Below are positions 1-9,399 of a stretch of DNA of 64,000 bases, piece after piece. The stretch spans positions 186,001-250,000 of the forward strand of contig NZ_JAAZQJ010000007.1 of NCBI RefSeq assembly GCF_012275375.1, given 5' to 3'. Every line of letters begins with the position of its first letter. Within the stretch, counting starts at the first letter, position 1. Below the pieces are notes generated by a model. The model made no database searches and had not been told where the DNA came from. It saw only the letters and a list, made by a program, of their open reading frames with translations. Position numbers and translations under genes: made by a program. Origin of the DNA: Dyella sp. SG609. Lineage in GTDB: Bacteria > Pseudomonadota > Gammaproteobacteria > Xanthomonadales > Rhodanobacteraceae.

Positions 1-3000
1 AGGATGCGCCGCCCCGCGCCGTCGATCTCGCCGCCGCCCTCGGCCGACAGCTCCTGATCCAGCTCGGCCTCTTCCGCCAGCGCCACGTCCAGCACGAAAC
101 CGAAGCGGCTACCGCCGCCGGGCGCGGCGTCGATATTCAGCCGGCTGCCCATGCGCCCCAGGAGCTGCGTGACGATCGCCAGCCCCAGGCCGTAACCGTC
201 GTAATGCGCGGCATTGCCGCCGCGGGCGAACGGCTGCGCCAAGCGCTCGCGTTCGGAGGGCTCGATGCCGATGCCGCTGTCTTCCACCGCCACCTGCAAT
301 TGCACCCGGCCCGGCACGCTTGGCGCGGCGGTGACGGTGAGCTGGATATAGCCGTCGTCGGTGAACTTGGCGGCATTGCCGATCAGGTTGGCCAGCACCT
401 GGCGCAGGCGGCGGAAATCCAGCCGGACCAGGGCGGGCAGATCCTCCGCATAGCGAGTGACGAAGCGGTTGCCGCGCCGCTCCGCCGGCAGCGCCGCCTG
501 CTCGGCCACGCTTTGCAGGAAGGCGTGCAGATAGCCGGGCGCCTCCACCAGTTCCAGGTCGGTGAGCTCGTCGCGCGAGAATTCCAGCAGCTCGTCGATC
601 AGGTCCAGCTGCTGCCGCGCGCTGCCTTCGATCAGCGCCGGATAGTCGCGCCGCCGGCTACCCTGCCGCCATTGCCGCACGCTTTCGATGATGCCCGCCA
701 GCGGCGAGCGCAGGTCGTGGCTGATGCGCGCCAGCAGCATGCCGCGCGCGCGCATGGCGCTCTGCAGCTGCTCGGTGCGCACCGCCACCGCCTGCTCCAG
801 CCGCTGCGCATGCTTGACCAGCACGCGCACGCGCCAGCGCCAGGCCAGCGCGAACGCGGCCAGCAGCAGCAAGGCCGCCGCGGCGAAGGCCGGCGTGCTG
901 CGCCACCACGGCGGATTCAAGGTAAAGCCCAGGCTGATCGGCGCGGACAGGCGCCGCTGGTTTTCGTCGACCGCCTGCAGTTCGAAACGATAGGTGCCGG
1001 GTGGCAACGCGGCGTAGCGCACTTCGCGCGTCGATGCCTCCACCCAGTCGTTGTCGATATCGGACAGGCGGTAGCGGAAACGCACCGGGCTGCCCGAGCT
1101 GTTGCCCAGCACCGCGAAGCGCAACACCAGGGCGCCGCCCACGCCGAAGTCGGCTTCCGCCTGCTTACCCGCCAGCTCGTGCCCGTTGTAGAACGCCGAG
1201 ACCAGCCAGGGATGCAGCTCGCGCGGCGCCAGCAGCTCTTCCGGTTTCAGCAGATGGGACAGGCCGATCGGCGTGCCGACCCAGACCGAGCCGTCCTCGT
1301 CGGCATGGAAGGCGCCATGATTGGTTTCGTCCCACAGCAGGCCGTCGCGCGAGGTCAGGCGCGTCCAGCGCTGCGCGTTCAGCACATCCACGCCGTTGTT
1401 GCCGCCCACCCACAGGCGGCCGCGGCGATCGGCGCGCAGGAAGTACACGCGCGAATCGGCCAGCAGCGGATCGTCCACCGGCGTGAGCGTCACGCTGTCC
1501 GCATCGCCGGCCGCGCCGCCGAGCAGGCCGGGCTGCAAGGAGCTGAGCCAGAGCCGGCCGTCCGGCGTGACGGCCACGTTCTCGTAGCCGCCGAGCGCTT
1601 CTTCCGGCGCCACCCTGACATGCGTCCAGCGGCCGCCGGCGAAACGGAACAGGCCGGCGCGGCAGGCTGCCCACAGGCGTCCCGCGCGATCTTCCGCCAG
1701 ATCCGAGCACATCGAGGTGGGAATCAGATCCGGCGCCGCGCGCTCCATCCGGCCGGTCGCGCCGTCGAGCGCATAAAGGCCGCCGAGCGTGTAGGCCCAG
1801 AAGCGTCCGTGGCTGTCCTGGAACGCGCCGCGCACCAGGAACGGCAAGGTGGCGACCACCGTGGTCTTGCGGCTCCCCGGTTCGTAGCGCAGCACGCGGC
1901 CGTCGAACAGGAAGTACCAGACCGAGCCGTCCGCGGCCGACAGCACGGTGCGCGTCTGGTGCGGCGGCGCCACCGCCAGCGGCCAGGGCTCGGCATGGTC
2001 CTGCCCCGCGCCGATCACGCTGCCGCCCCAGTCGTCGGCCACCCACACCGCGCCGGAAGGCGCGCGGCTGATCGACCAGATCAGCGAACCGCTCAGCCCC
2101 TGCGCGGACGTCCAGTTTTCCACCGCGTCACGGCCGCTCCAGTGCAGCAGGCCGCGGCCGTAGGTGCCGATCCACAAGGTGCCGTCCTGGTCGACGCTCA
2201 GCGCCGACACGCCCACCTTGGGCAGGCCGTCGTCGGTGCCGAACAGCTCCCAGCGCTGGCCGTCCCAGCGCGCCAGGCCAGTGGAGCTTCGCGTCAGCAC
2301 GCGGCCTTCGTGGTCCTGCGCGATATCGATGCTCGATGCCGCCACGTCCGCGCTGTTGCCCGGCATGTCGCGCGCGACGAACTGGTCGCTGCCGGGTGCG
2401 AGCATCCGCACCGTGTGGATGCCGCGCACCCACAGGCTGCCGTCGCGCGCGGCGAGGAAGCCCAGCCATTTGTCGGCCGGTACGCCGGCATCGGCGCCGT
2501 AGCGGCGCAGTTGTCCACCGCGCAGGCTGCACAGCTCGTCGCCGCAGCCGAACCAGGTGCTGCCGTTGGCATGGAAGACCGCGCTGACCTTGTCGAGTCC
2601 GGCAAAGGCCTGCCGCTGCGCCTCGCTGAAAGGCGCCGTCACGTTCCAGTGGCTGGCGCCATCGGGGCTGAGCAGCAGCAGGCGGTTGGCGCTGACCAGC
2701 CACATGCCGCCGGCATCGTCGGCCGCCAAGGTCTGCCCGCGATCGGCCAGCAGCGGCTTGCCTTCGGGGCGCACCCAGCCGAAGCGGCCGTTCTCGCGCA
2801 GCTGCAGGCCCGCGCGCGACCCGACCCACAGGCGTCCGCGCACGTCCTCGTCGAAGCTGATCACCTCCGAAACCTGGAAGCCCTGCTCCGCGCCGACCTG
2901 GCTGAAGGCCATGCCGTCGAAGCGGTACAGGCCTTTCTCCGTACCCACCCATACGAAGCCTTCGCGGTCCTGGTAGATGCGCACCACCGAGAGGCTGGTC

Positions 3001-3152
3001 AGGCCGCTGCCCTGGTCGTACAGGGTGAGCGGGAGCTGCGCGGCCTGCGCCAGGAGCTGCCATGCCAGCAGGCACAAGGCGGCCACGAGCTGGCATGCGC
3101 GCCGCGACGTGCATCGATGCGGGATCAGCGACTCGCCCCTGGTAAGAGTCAC
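1..3152 (-). CDS. Sensor histidine kinase with periplasmic beta-propeller (partial, 3' end outside window)
   Basis: Membrane two-component sensor of the Reg_prop/Y_Y_Y type; about 1050 residues are inside the window. After a short N-terminal hydrophobic stretch come many propeller repeats of the pattern DREGFVWVGTEKGLYRFDG (to about residue 670). A Y_Y_Y-like domain (about 680-745), one membrane helix (about 750-772) and a coiled linker follow. The kinase core has H box ISHDLRSP (His812), N box NLIGNAAKF (Asn922), G1 DSGIGI (Asp958) and G2 GYGLGLA (about 985). The frame runs unbroken off the left edge, so a receiver domain may follow. The start is a GTG at 3152 with no strong ribosome site; an in-frame upstream start is possible. 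It probably senses an extracellular nutrient, but the ligand is unknown. Confidence 0.88.
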   Translation of the reverse strand, partial: MTLTRGESLIPHRCTSRRACQLVAALCLLAWQLLAQAAQLPLTLYDQGSGLTSLSVVRIYQDREGFVWVGTEKGLYRFDGMAFSQVGAEQGFQVSEVISFDEDVRGRLWVGSRAGLQLRENGRFGWVRPEGKPLLADRGQTLAADDAGGMWLVSANRLLLLSPDGASHWNVTAPFSEAQRQAFAGLDKVSAVFHANGSTWFGCGDELCSLRGGQLRRYGADAGVPADKWLGFLAARDGSLWVRGIHTVRMLAPGSDQFVARDMPGNSADVAASSIDIAQDHEGRVLTRSSTGLARWDGQRWELFGTDDGLPKVGVSALSVDQDGTLWIGTYGRGLLHWSGRDAVENWTSAQGLSGSLIWSISRAPSGAVWVADDWGGSVIGAGQDHAEPWPLAVAPPHQTRTVLSAADGSVWYFLFDGRVLRYEPGSRKTTVVATLPFLVRGAFQDSHGRFWAYTLGGLYALDGATGRMERAAPDLIPTSMCSDLAEDRAGRLWAACRAGLFRFAGGRWTHVRVAPEEALGGYENVAVTPDGRLWLSSLQPGLLGGAAGDADSVTLTPVDDPLLADSRVYFLRADRRGRLWVGGNNGVDVLNAQRWTRLTSRDGLLWDETNHGAFHADEDGSVWVGTPIGLSHLLKPEELLAPRELHPWLVSAFYNGHELAGKQAEADFGVGGALVLRFAVLGNSSGSPVRFRYRLSDIDNDWVEASTREVRYAALPPGTYRFELQAVDENQRRLSAPISLGFTLNPPWWRSTPAFAAAALLLLAAFALAWRWRVRVLVKHAQRLEQAVAVRTEQLQSAMRARGMLLARISHDLRSPLAGIIESVRQWRQGSRRRDYPALIEGSARQQLDLIDELLEFSRDELTDLELVEAPGYLHAFLQSVAEQAALPAERRGNRFVTRYAEDLPALVRLDFRRLRQVLANLIGNAAKFTDDGYIQLTVTAAPSVPGRVQLQVAVEDSGIGIEPSERERLAQPFARGGNAAHYDGYGLGLAIVTQLLGRMGSRLNIDAAPGGGSRFGFVLDVALAEEAELDQELSAEGGGEIDGAGRRI

Positions 3153-3282
3153 GGATAAAGCCTTTGGCGGGTGATGCGGTGAGCGGAGATGGCGCCCGGA
3201 ACGAAAACCCTCGCTCCGTGGCCGGCGGAGTATAGGGGGTCGCACTTCCGGCGTGCCATGAAGGTACGACGGCGCGCAACCA

Positions 3283-3483
3283 GCTCGTCATCCCGGCGCA
3301 GGCCGGGATCCAATAGCGATAGCCTTTATCGAGTTATAGCGTTCGAGCGACGAGCTTTAGTGACTTCATGGCATGACCATGCCATGTCGCTGCTGGATGA
3401 TTCGCTTCGCTCACCCCTTAGGGGCCGCCCTACGGGCGTTCTTCGCGCTACGCGCTCGTCCGGCCTGCGCCGGGATGACGAGC
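3283..3483. repeat. REP-like inverted repeat pair
   Basis: A 24-nt sequence at 3283-3306 (core ATCCCGGC GCAG GCCGGGAT, itself a perfect 8-bp hairpin at 3290-3309) recurs exactly as its reverse complement at 3460-3483. The two copies face each other across about 150 bp. They lie just downstream of the TonB receptor stop and upstream of the kinase gene. A related palindrome occurs at 51244-51273. This looks like a dispersed extragenic palindrome of the kind common in Xanthomonadales. The rest of the 3153-3488 gap holds nothing else I recognise. Confidence 0.75.
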
Positions 3484-3488
3484 AAAAG

Positions 3489-6400
3489 TCAGTAGTCGTA
3501 GCTCACGCTCACGCGTACATAGCGCGGATCTTCCCGATACAGAGCCGTGCCGAACAGCGGGTTGGGCGAATACGGCGCCTGCTCGGAATTGGGCTGCAGG
3601 AAGGTCGGCCGCTGCTCGTTGAACACATTGAACACGTTGGCATTGAACGCCAGCCGCTTGGCCGCGAAAAGCGGGCGGTACGTCACGCCCAGATCCAGCT
3701 GATGCAGCCACGGCAGGCGGCCATGGCTGCCGGGCGGCGACGGCTGGCCATCGCAATAGTGGTAGGCATTGCCGTAACCCACGGGGTCGGTGTGATCCGG
3801 CCCGTAATAGCCCAGGCAGATGCGCGGATTGCCCGACTGCACGCTGAGGTTGGCGGACAACTGCCACTCCTGCGTCAGCTGGTAATAGCCGTAGAGCTTC
3901 AGCACGTGGGTGTGGTCGTTGTTCTGCGGCCCGTTGGTGTGCTCCATGATGGCGTAGTTGTCCCAGTCCTCGCTGGCCGAGGCGCCGCCTTGCAGCAGGT
4001 CCGAGCGCACCTGGCCTTCGGTATTGCCGTAGCTGCGCGAGAACACGTAGTCGAGCTTGCCGTACCAGGTGCCGTCGAACGGGTGCTCCAGGAAGGTTTC
4101 CAGGCTGTAGTAGCGGCGCTTCAGGCGATCGAAGCCCAGCTCCGCATTGCTCATGGGCACGCCGACCAGCTGCCCGCCGGTGGTGACCAGGTTGAAGGTG
4201 TTGGCGCGGCCAGGATTGATCAGGTAGCAGCTGTTGCTGGAGGCGATGTCGTAGCCCAGCGCCTGCGCCTTGTCCAACACCCGGTTGACGTCGCAGAAGT
4301 CGTCGATGGCATTGCGCAGGATGCGCTGGGTCAGCTTGGCGCCGTAGACCCAGGTGGAACCGGCCGCCTTGGTAAAGCCGAGGATGAATTCGTCCTGGTT
4401 TTCCGCCTTGATGCCCTGCGCGGTCACCGTGCGCGGGTCGGGCGGTATGCCGAAGGAGTTGTTCGCCGACACCGGGTTGGACATCACCGTCAGCCCGGTG
4501 GGCGTGCCATCGGCGGCGATGCCGCCATAGGTGTAGTACTGCTGCGTGCTGACGTAGCCGGCCGCCGCGCCGGTGGCGGGATTGAGCGGCATGCTGAGGT
4601 AATAGCGGCCGACATTGCCGTAGACCTTGAAGCTGGCATCGCCATTGACGTCCCAGCTGAAGCCCAGGCGCGGCGCCCACTGCGGCTTGGTCTGGGTGAT
4701 GAAGGCCGCGCCGCTGGGGTTGTAGTCGGTGAACTGGTCGTTGCGCAGGCCCAGCGACAGCAGCCAGCGGTCGCTGACCTGCCACTTGTCTTCCACGTAT
4801 TGCGCGCGCTGCATGGAACGCACGCTCACCGCATTGTTGGCGACGTTCTTCTGCACGTAGTAGCCGCCCTGCCCGTTCGGGAAATCCGCCGGCGCCGGCA
4901 CGCCCAGGCCGGAAACCAGCGGCAGGTTCGGCGTATTGGTGTGGCCGTATTGCCAGGTGTAGCCGGGGCCGGAATTGCGGTTGCCCTGGTTCAGCGCTTC
5001 CGAACGCTGGTTGTCGATGCCGATGCTGAGCGTGTGGTCGCCCAGGTGATAGCTGAGGTCCAGACGCGTGTTGGTGGTCTTGTTGCCGCGCGCCGGATCG
5101 TAGAGCGTGGAGACGGTCTGGTTGTTGCCGCGCGGCACGCCGCCGTTCAAGGCCGGATTCTGGTTGGTGATGCCGCTGACGTAGGTAAGGTCGCCGTCGT
5201 AGCTGCCCGGCACGTCGTAGTCGCGTGTTTTCATCTCGCCGTACATCGCGCTCAGCGTAAGGTTGTCGGTGAGATAGCCGGTGTATTTGGCGACGTAGAG
5301 GTCGCCGCCGACCTTGGTGTTGTCGTCGGCGTTGATCAGCGTCCCTTGGCGGCGCGCGGTGTAGTCGTAGTCGTAGACGGCGCCGCTGCCCTTGCGCTTG
5401 TCCGAGGCGCCGGTCAGCTCGAGGATATGGCTGTCGCTGATGTTCCAGTCCAGCTTGCCGTACCAGCGCGGGCTGTCGTAGCGGTAGGTCTGGTAGGGCT
5501 TGCTGTTGTCCACCGCATTGACGTTGGCGCCCTGCTGCCGCTCGAACTCGCCGGCAAGGAAGAAGAACAGCCGGTCCTTGACCAGCGGACCGCCGGCATA
5601 GGCGCTGACCGTGGTGGTCCACAGCTTGTTGCCGCTCTTGGGGTCGTACAGGCGCCCCGCCACCGGCGAGGCCGGCGTGCCGTTGGCATAGTAGAGATCG
5701 GTGTAGTCGCTGCGCGTGTACGAGGGTTCCCACAGCACCTGGGCGCCGAAGTGCCAGGCATTGCTGCCGCGCTTGCCCACCTGGTTGATCACGCCGCCGT
5801 CGGAGCGGCCGTACTGGGCGCTGTAGCCGCCGGTGTAGACCTCCTGCTGGTCGATCGCGCCGTACGGCAGCGTGATGCCGCCGTGCCCGTTGAGCGGGTC
5901 GGTGGTGTTGAATCCGTTGATGTAATACGCGTTCTCGGTAGCCGCCGAACCGCCGAAGCTCACCAGCGGCTTGCCGGTGGCGGTAGTGAAGTTGGCGCTG
6001 TTGCGGTTGACGCCCGGAGCCAGCAGCGCGGCGGCTTCGGCCGAACGCACCAGCGGCAGCCTGGCCAGCTGTTCGGCGGTGATCACCGTGCGCGAATCGA
6101 CGCTGGTGACGTCGATGGCCGGCAGCGCATTGCCCACCACGGTGACGGCGCCGAGATTGGTGGCCTGCTTGTCCGTGGCGGCAGCCATGAAGGACACGTC
6201 GGTACCCGCACCCACCTGCAGCGCCACCTGGTTGCGCGAGTCCACGGTCTGTCCGTTGCGCCGCAACGACACCGTATACGTGCCCAGCGGCAGCTGCGCG
6301 GCGACATAGCGGCCGCGCGCATCGACGCCCACCTCGCGGCGGAAGCCATTGGCGTTCTCGATCAGCACCGTCTCGCCGCCGCTGGCCGCGACCTGGCCGA

Positions 6401-6593
6401 AGATCGTTCCGGTGGTCGACTGGGCCTGCGCCCCGCCGGAAGCCATCGCGGCGATGGCCAATGCCACGGCCAGGGCATGCCTGGAAAAAGCAGACCTGGA
6501 AAGAGCAGTCGCGGACGGCAGGCGCTGTATCGCTTCGATCATCGTCATCCCCATCGCTGGCTTGAGCCCATGGACGAGATGAACGTGCCGCAT
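3489..6593 (-). CDS. Oar-like TonB-dependent outer-membrane receptor
   Basis: Large TonB-dependent receptor (1034 residues), expected to take up a ligand across the outer membrane. A signal peptide ends near residue 58 (ASGGAQAQ). It is followed by a carboxypeptidase-regulatory-like beta-sandwich (about 60-130), a plug domain (about 150-270, with QQEVYTGGYSAQYGRSDGG) and a long barrel ending in the aromatic strand VRVSVSYDY. This layout matches Oar-type receptors used for peptides, polysaccharides or siderophores; the substrate cannot be told here. Internal ATGs at 6554, 6548 and 6542 are plausible alternative starts, because the first ATG has no clear ribosome site. A Fur-like sequence lies about 210 bp upstream (6802-6814). 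Confidence 0.9.
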   Translation of the reverse strand: MRHVHLVHGLKPAMGMTMIEAIQRLPSATALSRSAFSRHALAVALAIAAMASGGAQAQSTTGTIFGQVAASGGETVLIENANGFRREVGVDARGRYVAAQLPLGTYTVSLRRNGQTVDSRNQVALQVGAGTDVSFMAAATDKQATNLGAVTVVGNALPAIDVTSVDSRTVITAEQLARLPLVRSAEAAALLAPGVNRNSANFTTATGKPLVSFGGSAATENAYYINGFNTTDPLNGHGGITLPYGAIDQQEVYTGGYSAQYGRSDGGVINQVGKRGSNAWHFGAQVLWEPSYTRSDYTDLYYANGTPASPVAGRLYDPKSGNKLWTTTVSAYAGGPLVKDRLFFFLAGEFERQQGANVNAVDNSKPYQTYRYDSPRWYGKLDWNISDSHILELTGASDKRKGSGAVYDYDYTARRQGTLINADDNTKVGGDLYVAKYTGYLTDNLTLSAMYGEMKTRDYDVPGSYDGDLTYVSGITNQNPALNGGVPRGNNQTVSTLYDPARGNKTTNTRLDLSYHLGDHTLSIGIDNQRSEALNQGNRNSGPGYTWQYGHTNTPNLPLVSGLGVPAPADFPNGQGGYYVQKNVANNAVSVRSMQRAQYVEDKWQVSDRWLLSLGLRNDQFTDYNPSGAAFITQTKPQWAPRLGFSWDVNGDASFKVYGNVGRYYLSMPLNPATGAAAGYVSTQQYYTYGGIAADGTPTGLTVMSNPVSANNSFGIPPDPRTVTAQGIKAENQDEFILGFTKAAGSTWVYGAKLTQRILRNAIDDFCDVNRVLDKAQALGYDIASSNSCYLINPGRANTFNLVTTGGQLVGVPMSNAELGFDRLKRRYYSLETFLEHPFDGTWYGKLDYVFSRSYGNTEGQVRSDLLQGGASASEDWDNYAIMEHTNGPQNNDHTHVLKLYGYYQLTQEWQLSANLSVQSGNPRICLGYYGPDHTDPVGYGNAYHYCDGQPSPPGSHGRLPWLHQLDLGVTYRPLFAAKRLAFNANVFNVFNEQRPTFLQPNSEQAPYSPNPLFGTALYREDPRYVRVSVSYDY

Positions 6594-6801
6594 GGCGACA
6601 CGAAGGCAAGCGAGTGCGCGTAGGAAAGCGATGCGCCTGTAGCCCAGGACCGGCCCGGCAATCCCTTACATGGATCGATCCAAATCTCGCCCCCTATAAA
6701 ACCCGAAGGAGCGGGTCCGTTCGGGTTCGCGGCAAACTTGCATCGCTGCCACTCGATTGTCAACCGTTTCCTGTGCAAGCGATCGGATGTTTAGACGTCC
6801 A

Positions 6802-6814
6802 AATGATAATGATG
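6802..6814. promoter_or_regulatory. Candidate Fur box
   Basis: AATGATAATGATG matches 11 of 13 positions of the core of the Fur consensus (AATGATAATCATT). It sits about 210 bp upstream of the TonB receptor start on the minus strand. This suggests iron control of that receptor, but the distance is long and no promoter is obvious. Confidence 0.4.
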
Positions 6815-6879
6815 GGCTGCATGCACTTTTTCTTCACGGCGATGCGTGTGCCCCAATGCCAAACACCACACCCTCGCGC

Positions 6880-6927
6880 AACCCGCCCCCTCTCCCCTCC
6901 GGGGAGAGGGCTGGGGTGAGGGGCCGG
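6880..6927. repeat. Dispersed CCCTCTCCCC palindrome, copy 1
   Basis: CCCTCTCCCC (6888-6897), loop TCC, GGGGAGAGGG (6901-6910), followed by CTGGGGTGAGGGGC. A second copy in the opposite orientation lies at 58141-58187. This is an intergenic repeat rather than a terminator, as no T-tract follows. Confidence 0.7.
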
Positions 6928-7054
6928 TCGGAGCGGTGAGCGGAGGGTCGAGAAAAACCTAAAAGCTTTTTTTCTTGACTCTGTAGAAGCGCTCCCGCTA
7001 GAGCCCCCCTTCATCCGGCTGCCGCCACCTTCCTCGCTCCCCTACGCGAAGAGG

Positions 7055-7109
7055 GCACAGGGATGTGCCCGGCTTTGATGAGCGAGGAAAGCCGCGCACA
7101 TCCCTGTGC
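7055..7109. repeat. Inverted repeat GCACAGGGATGTGC
   Basis: A perfect 14-bp inverted repeat: GCACAGGGATGTGC at 7055-7068 and GCACATCCCTGTGC at 7096-7109, with a 27-bp spacer. It lies in the 593-bp gap (6594-7186) between the TonB receptor and the TMEM175-like gene. That gap also holds the Fur-like site and a CCCTCTCCCC palindrome. I see no gene in it. Confidence 0.6.
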
Positions 7110-7216
7110 GCTCCCCGCGTGCTCCCCGGAGGGGCGAAGGACTCACCCTCGCAACACCTTACGATTCCCCCACCCACTAGTGCATCATGACCGCCTCAAC
7201 CAGGGGGAAGCTCAAC

Positions 7217-7858
7217 GTGGAATCCAATCATCAGCTGCCCGTGCGGGAGCATCACGTGCACCAGCGTCATTTCGACCGCCTGGTGATGCTGTCCGACGGC
7301 GTGTTCGCGATCGCGCTCACCTTGTCGGCGGTGGAACTGAAGCCGGAGGAAGCCGCCGGCGCCCACGGCCTGATCGCCCAGTGGGCCACTCCGCTGCTGA
7401 TCTACTTCCTCAGCTTCTTCATCGTCGGTGGCGTCTGGATGCAGCACCGCCGCGTGCTCACCCACCTGCGCCACGTCGATACGCCGATGACCCTGCTCAC
7501 CCTCGCGGTGCTGAGCATGGTGTCGCTGATGCCGGTGGTGATCCGCGTGCTGCTGACCGCCGCCAACGGCGAATCCGGCGAAGGCATGCTGATCTATGCG
7601 CTGGCGCTGATGGCCAATTACCTGTGCCTGGCCGCGTCCTGGGGCTATGCCTCGTTTATCGGCAAGCTGGCGCCGGACGTGCCCGCGCCGCGCGCCTGGA
7701 GCTGGCTGCTGCGCGACCTGTTCGTGGCGGTGCTGTTCGGTGCGGTGGCGCTGTTCAGCGCGCATATGAAGCTGGCGGCAGTGCTGCTGTGCGTGGCCGG
7801 CGTCGGCGTGCGCTTCGTCTCCGGCAAGCTGGCGCGCCGCGCCGATGCGGTAGCGTAG
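7217..7858 (+). CDS. TMEM175/DUF1211-family potassium channel-like membrane protein
   Basis: Small integral membrane protein of about 213 residues with six predicted helices. The first carries the family signature RLVMLSDGVFAIALTL (related to the FSD motif of bacterial TMEM175 potassium channels). Members form tetrameric potassium-leak channels. I chose the GTG at 7217 because AGGGGGAAG lies 7 bp upstream; an in-frame ATG at 7187 has no ribosome site. It stands alone and converges with the flavoprotein gene downstream. Confidence 0.8.
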   Translation: MESNHQLPVREHHVHQRHFDRLVMLSDGVFAIALTLSAVELKPEEAAGAHGLIAQWATPLLIYFLSFFIVGGVWMQHRRVLTHLRHVDTPMTLLTLAVLSMVSLMPVVIRVLLTAANGESGEGMLIYALALMANYLCLAASWGYASFIGKLAPDVPAPRAWSWLLRDLFVAVLFGAVALFSAHMKLAAVLLCVAGVGVRFVSGKLARRADAVA

Positions 7859-7865
7859 CGTCGGC

Positions 7866-7952
7866 GTAGGTTGGGGTGAAAACCCCAACAATCATGCGGC
7901 AGGCTCCATCCGATGCGATGTTGGGGTTCGCCTTCGGCTCACCCCAACCTGC
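7866..7952. repeat. GTAGGTTGGGGTG dispersed element, copy 1
   Basis: An imperfect palindrome with termini GTAGGTTGGGGTG and CACCCCAACCTGC and internal AACCCCAAC/GTTGGGGTT. A sister copy is at 21365-21454. It abuts the stop codon of the minus-strand flavoprotein gene and sits between convergent genes. Confidence 0.75.
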
Positions 7953-7953
7953 G

Positions 7954-9324
7954 TTACTTCAGGCTCTGCAGCGTGGTCGGCAGCAGCTCGGCCACGGTCG
8001 GATGGATATGCACCGCTTCCGACACCGTCGTATACGGCGCCTTGGCGTACATCGTATCCAGCAGGCCATGGATGGCCTCGTCGCCGTTGATGCCGAAGAT
8101 CGCCGCGCCCAACAGCTGCCTGCTGGCGCCGTCGACCACCACCTTCATGAAACCGGTGGTCTCGCCGCGCTCGACCGCGCGCCCCACCCGCGCCATCGGC
8201 CGCGTGCCCACCTGCACCTCGCGGCCCGACTTGCGTGCCTCCTGCTCGCTCATGCCGATCCGCGCCAGCGGCGGATCGGTGAACAGGCTATAGGCCTGGA
8301 TGCGGTCGGAAATGCGCCGCCTGCCCTGCCCCAGCACGGCATCGGCGACGATCTCGTAGTCGTTGTACGAGGTATGGGTGAACGCACCTTGGCCGTTGCA
8401 ATCGCCCATCGCCCAGATATGCGGCACGCTGCTGCGGCCGTGGTCGTCGACTTTGATATGGCCGCGCTCGTCCATGGCGACGCCGGCCCGCTCCAGGCCC
8501 AGGTCGTCCGTGTTCGGCCGGCGGCCGACCGCCAGCAGCAGATGCGTGCCCACCGCCTGTTCGCATAGCTGGTTGCCGCGCGCCTTGATGCGTATGGCGC
8601 CGGCCTTGCCTTCCAGCGCGATGCATTCGGCGCCCAGGTGCACGGTGATGCCTTCGCCGCGCAGCATCGCCAGCACCGCATCGGCCACGTCGGCGTCCTC
8701 GCGCGGCAGGAAGCGCTCCGAGCGCTCGACGATGGTCACCTTCGAACCGAAGCGGCGGAACATCTGCCCGAACTCCAGGCCGATATAGCTGCCGCCGACG
8801 ATCATCAGATGTTCCGGCAATTCACGCAGTGCCATCATGCCGGTGTTGGTGAGGAAGGGAACGTCGTGGATGCCGGGAAAATCCGGCACCGCGGCCCGGC
8901 CGCCGACATTGATGAAGAACGATTCCGCCTCGATCAGCTCCTCGCCCACGCGCAGGCTGTGCGGCGATTCGAAACGTGCATGCCCGCGCAGCAAGCTGAC
9001 CTGGGCCATGCCACTCAACCATTGCTCCACACCGTTGCGCGACTTGCCCGAAATACCCTGGGTGCGTTCCCACACGCGCTGCATGTCGACCTGCGCGGCC
9101 GCCTCGGCACGCACGCCATACTCATGCGCCCGTGCTGCCATATGCGCCACGTAAGCGCTCGCCACCATCGCCTTGGTGGGGATGCAGCCCGTATTGACGC
9201 AGGTGCCGCCGACCAGCTTGCGCTCGATCACCGCCACCCGCCGGCCCGCCTTGCCCAGTTGTTCGGCCAGCGGCGGGCCGGCCTGGCCGGCGCCGATTAC
9301 GACGGCATCGAAGCGCTGATTCAT
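7954..9324 (-). CDS. Class-I pyridine nucleotide-disulfide oxidoreductase (mercuric reductase-like)
   Basis: FAD/NAD(P)H flavoenzyme of about 456 residues. The N-terminal FAD-binding motif is VVIGAGQAGPPLAEQL. The redox-active disulfide is GGTCVNTGCIPTK (Cys42, Cys47). An NAD(P) motif GGSYIGLEFG and the C-terminal dimerisation domain follow, with the proton relay HIHPTVAELLPT. No N-terminal metal-binding domain and no C-terminal cysteine pair are present, so it is probably a general dithiol reductase and not a true MerA or a lipoamide dehydrogenase. The ATG at 9324 is preferred over that at 9363 because GAGGAAG lies 5-7 bp upstream. No mer genes are adjacent. Confidence 0.85.
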   Translation of the reverse strand: MNQRFDAVVIGAGQAGPPLAEQLGKAGRRVAVIERKLVGGTCVNTGCIPTKAMVASAYVAHMAARAHEYGVRAEAAAQVDMQRVWERTQGISGKSRNGVEQWLSGMAQVSLLRGHARFESPHSLRVGEELIEAESFFINVGGRAAVPDFPGIHDVPFLTNTGMMALRELPEHLMIVGGSYIGLEFGQMFRRFGSKVTIVERSERFLPREDADVADAVLAMLRGEGITVHLGAECIALEGKAGAIRIKARGNQLCEQAVGTHLLLAVGRRPNTDDLGLERAGVAMDERGHIKVDDHGRSSVPHIWAMGDCNGQGAFTHTSYNDYEIVADAVLGQGRRRISDRIQAYSLFTDPPLARIGMSEQEARKSGREVQVGTRPMARVGRAVERGETTGFMKVVVDGASRQLLGAAIFGINGDEAIHGLLDTMYAKAPYTTVSEAVHIHPTVAELLPTTLQSLK

Positions 9325-9399
9325 GGCAACTTCCTCATGGACAAGGCGGCAGGCGCGGATCATCGCCCGCCGGCGTTCAAGGATCGGTGTACGTCTGTG

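Noticed and set aside
204-6623. Very long plus-strand frames (984 and 1144 codons) opposite the histidine kinase and the TonB receptor
   Set aside because: They lack any recognisable domain, are rich in Arg/His/Gln/Ala, and mirror real minus-strand genes. This is the usual antisense artefact of GC-rich DNA.
6880-6927. CCCTCTCCCC palindrome as a terminator
   Set aside because: No T-tract follows, and a second copy in another context (58141-58187) shows it is a dispersed repeat.
7954-9324. Flavoprotein as a true mercuric reductase
   Set aside because: No mer operon, no N-terminal heavy-metal domain, and the C-terminal vicinal cysteines are missing.
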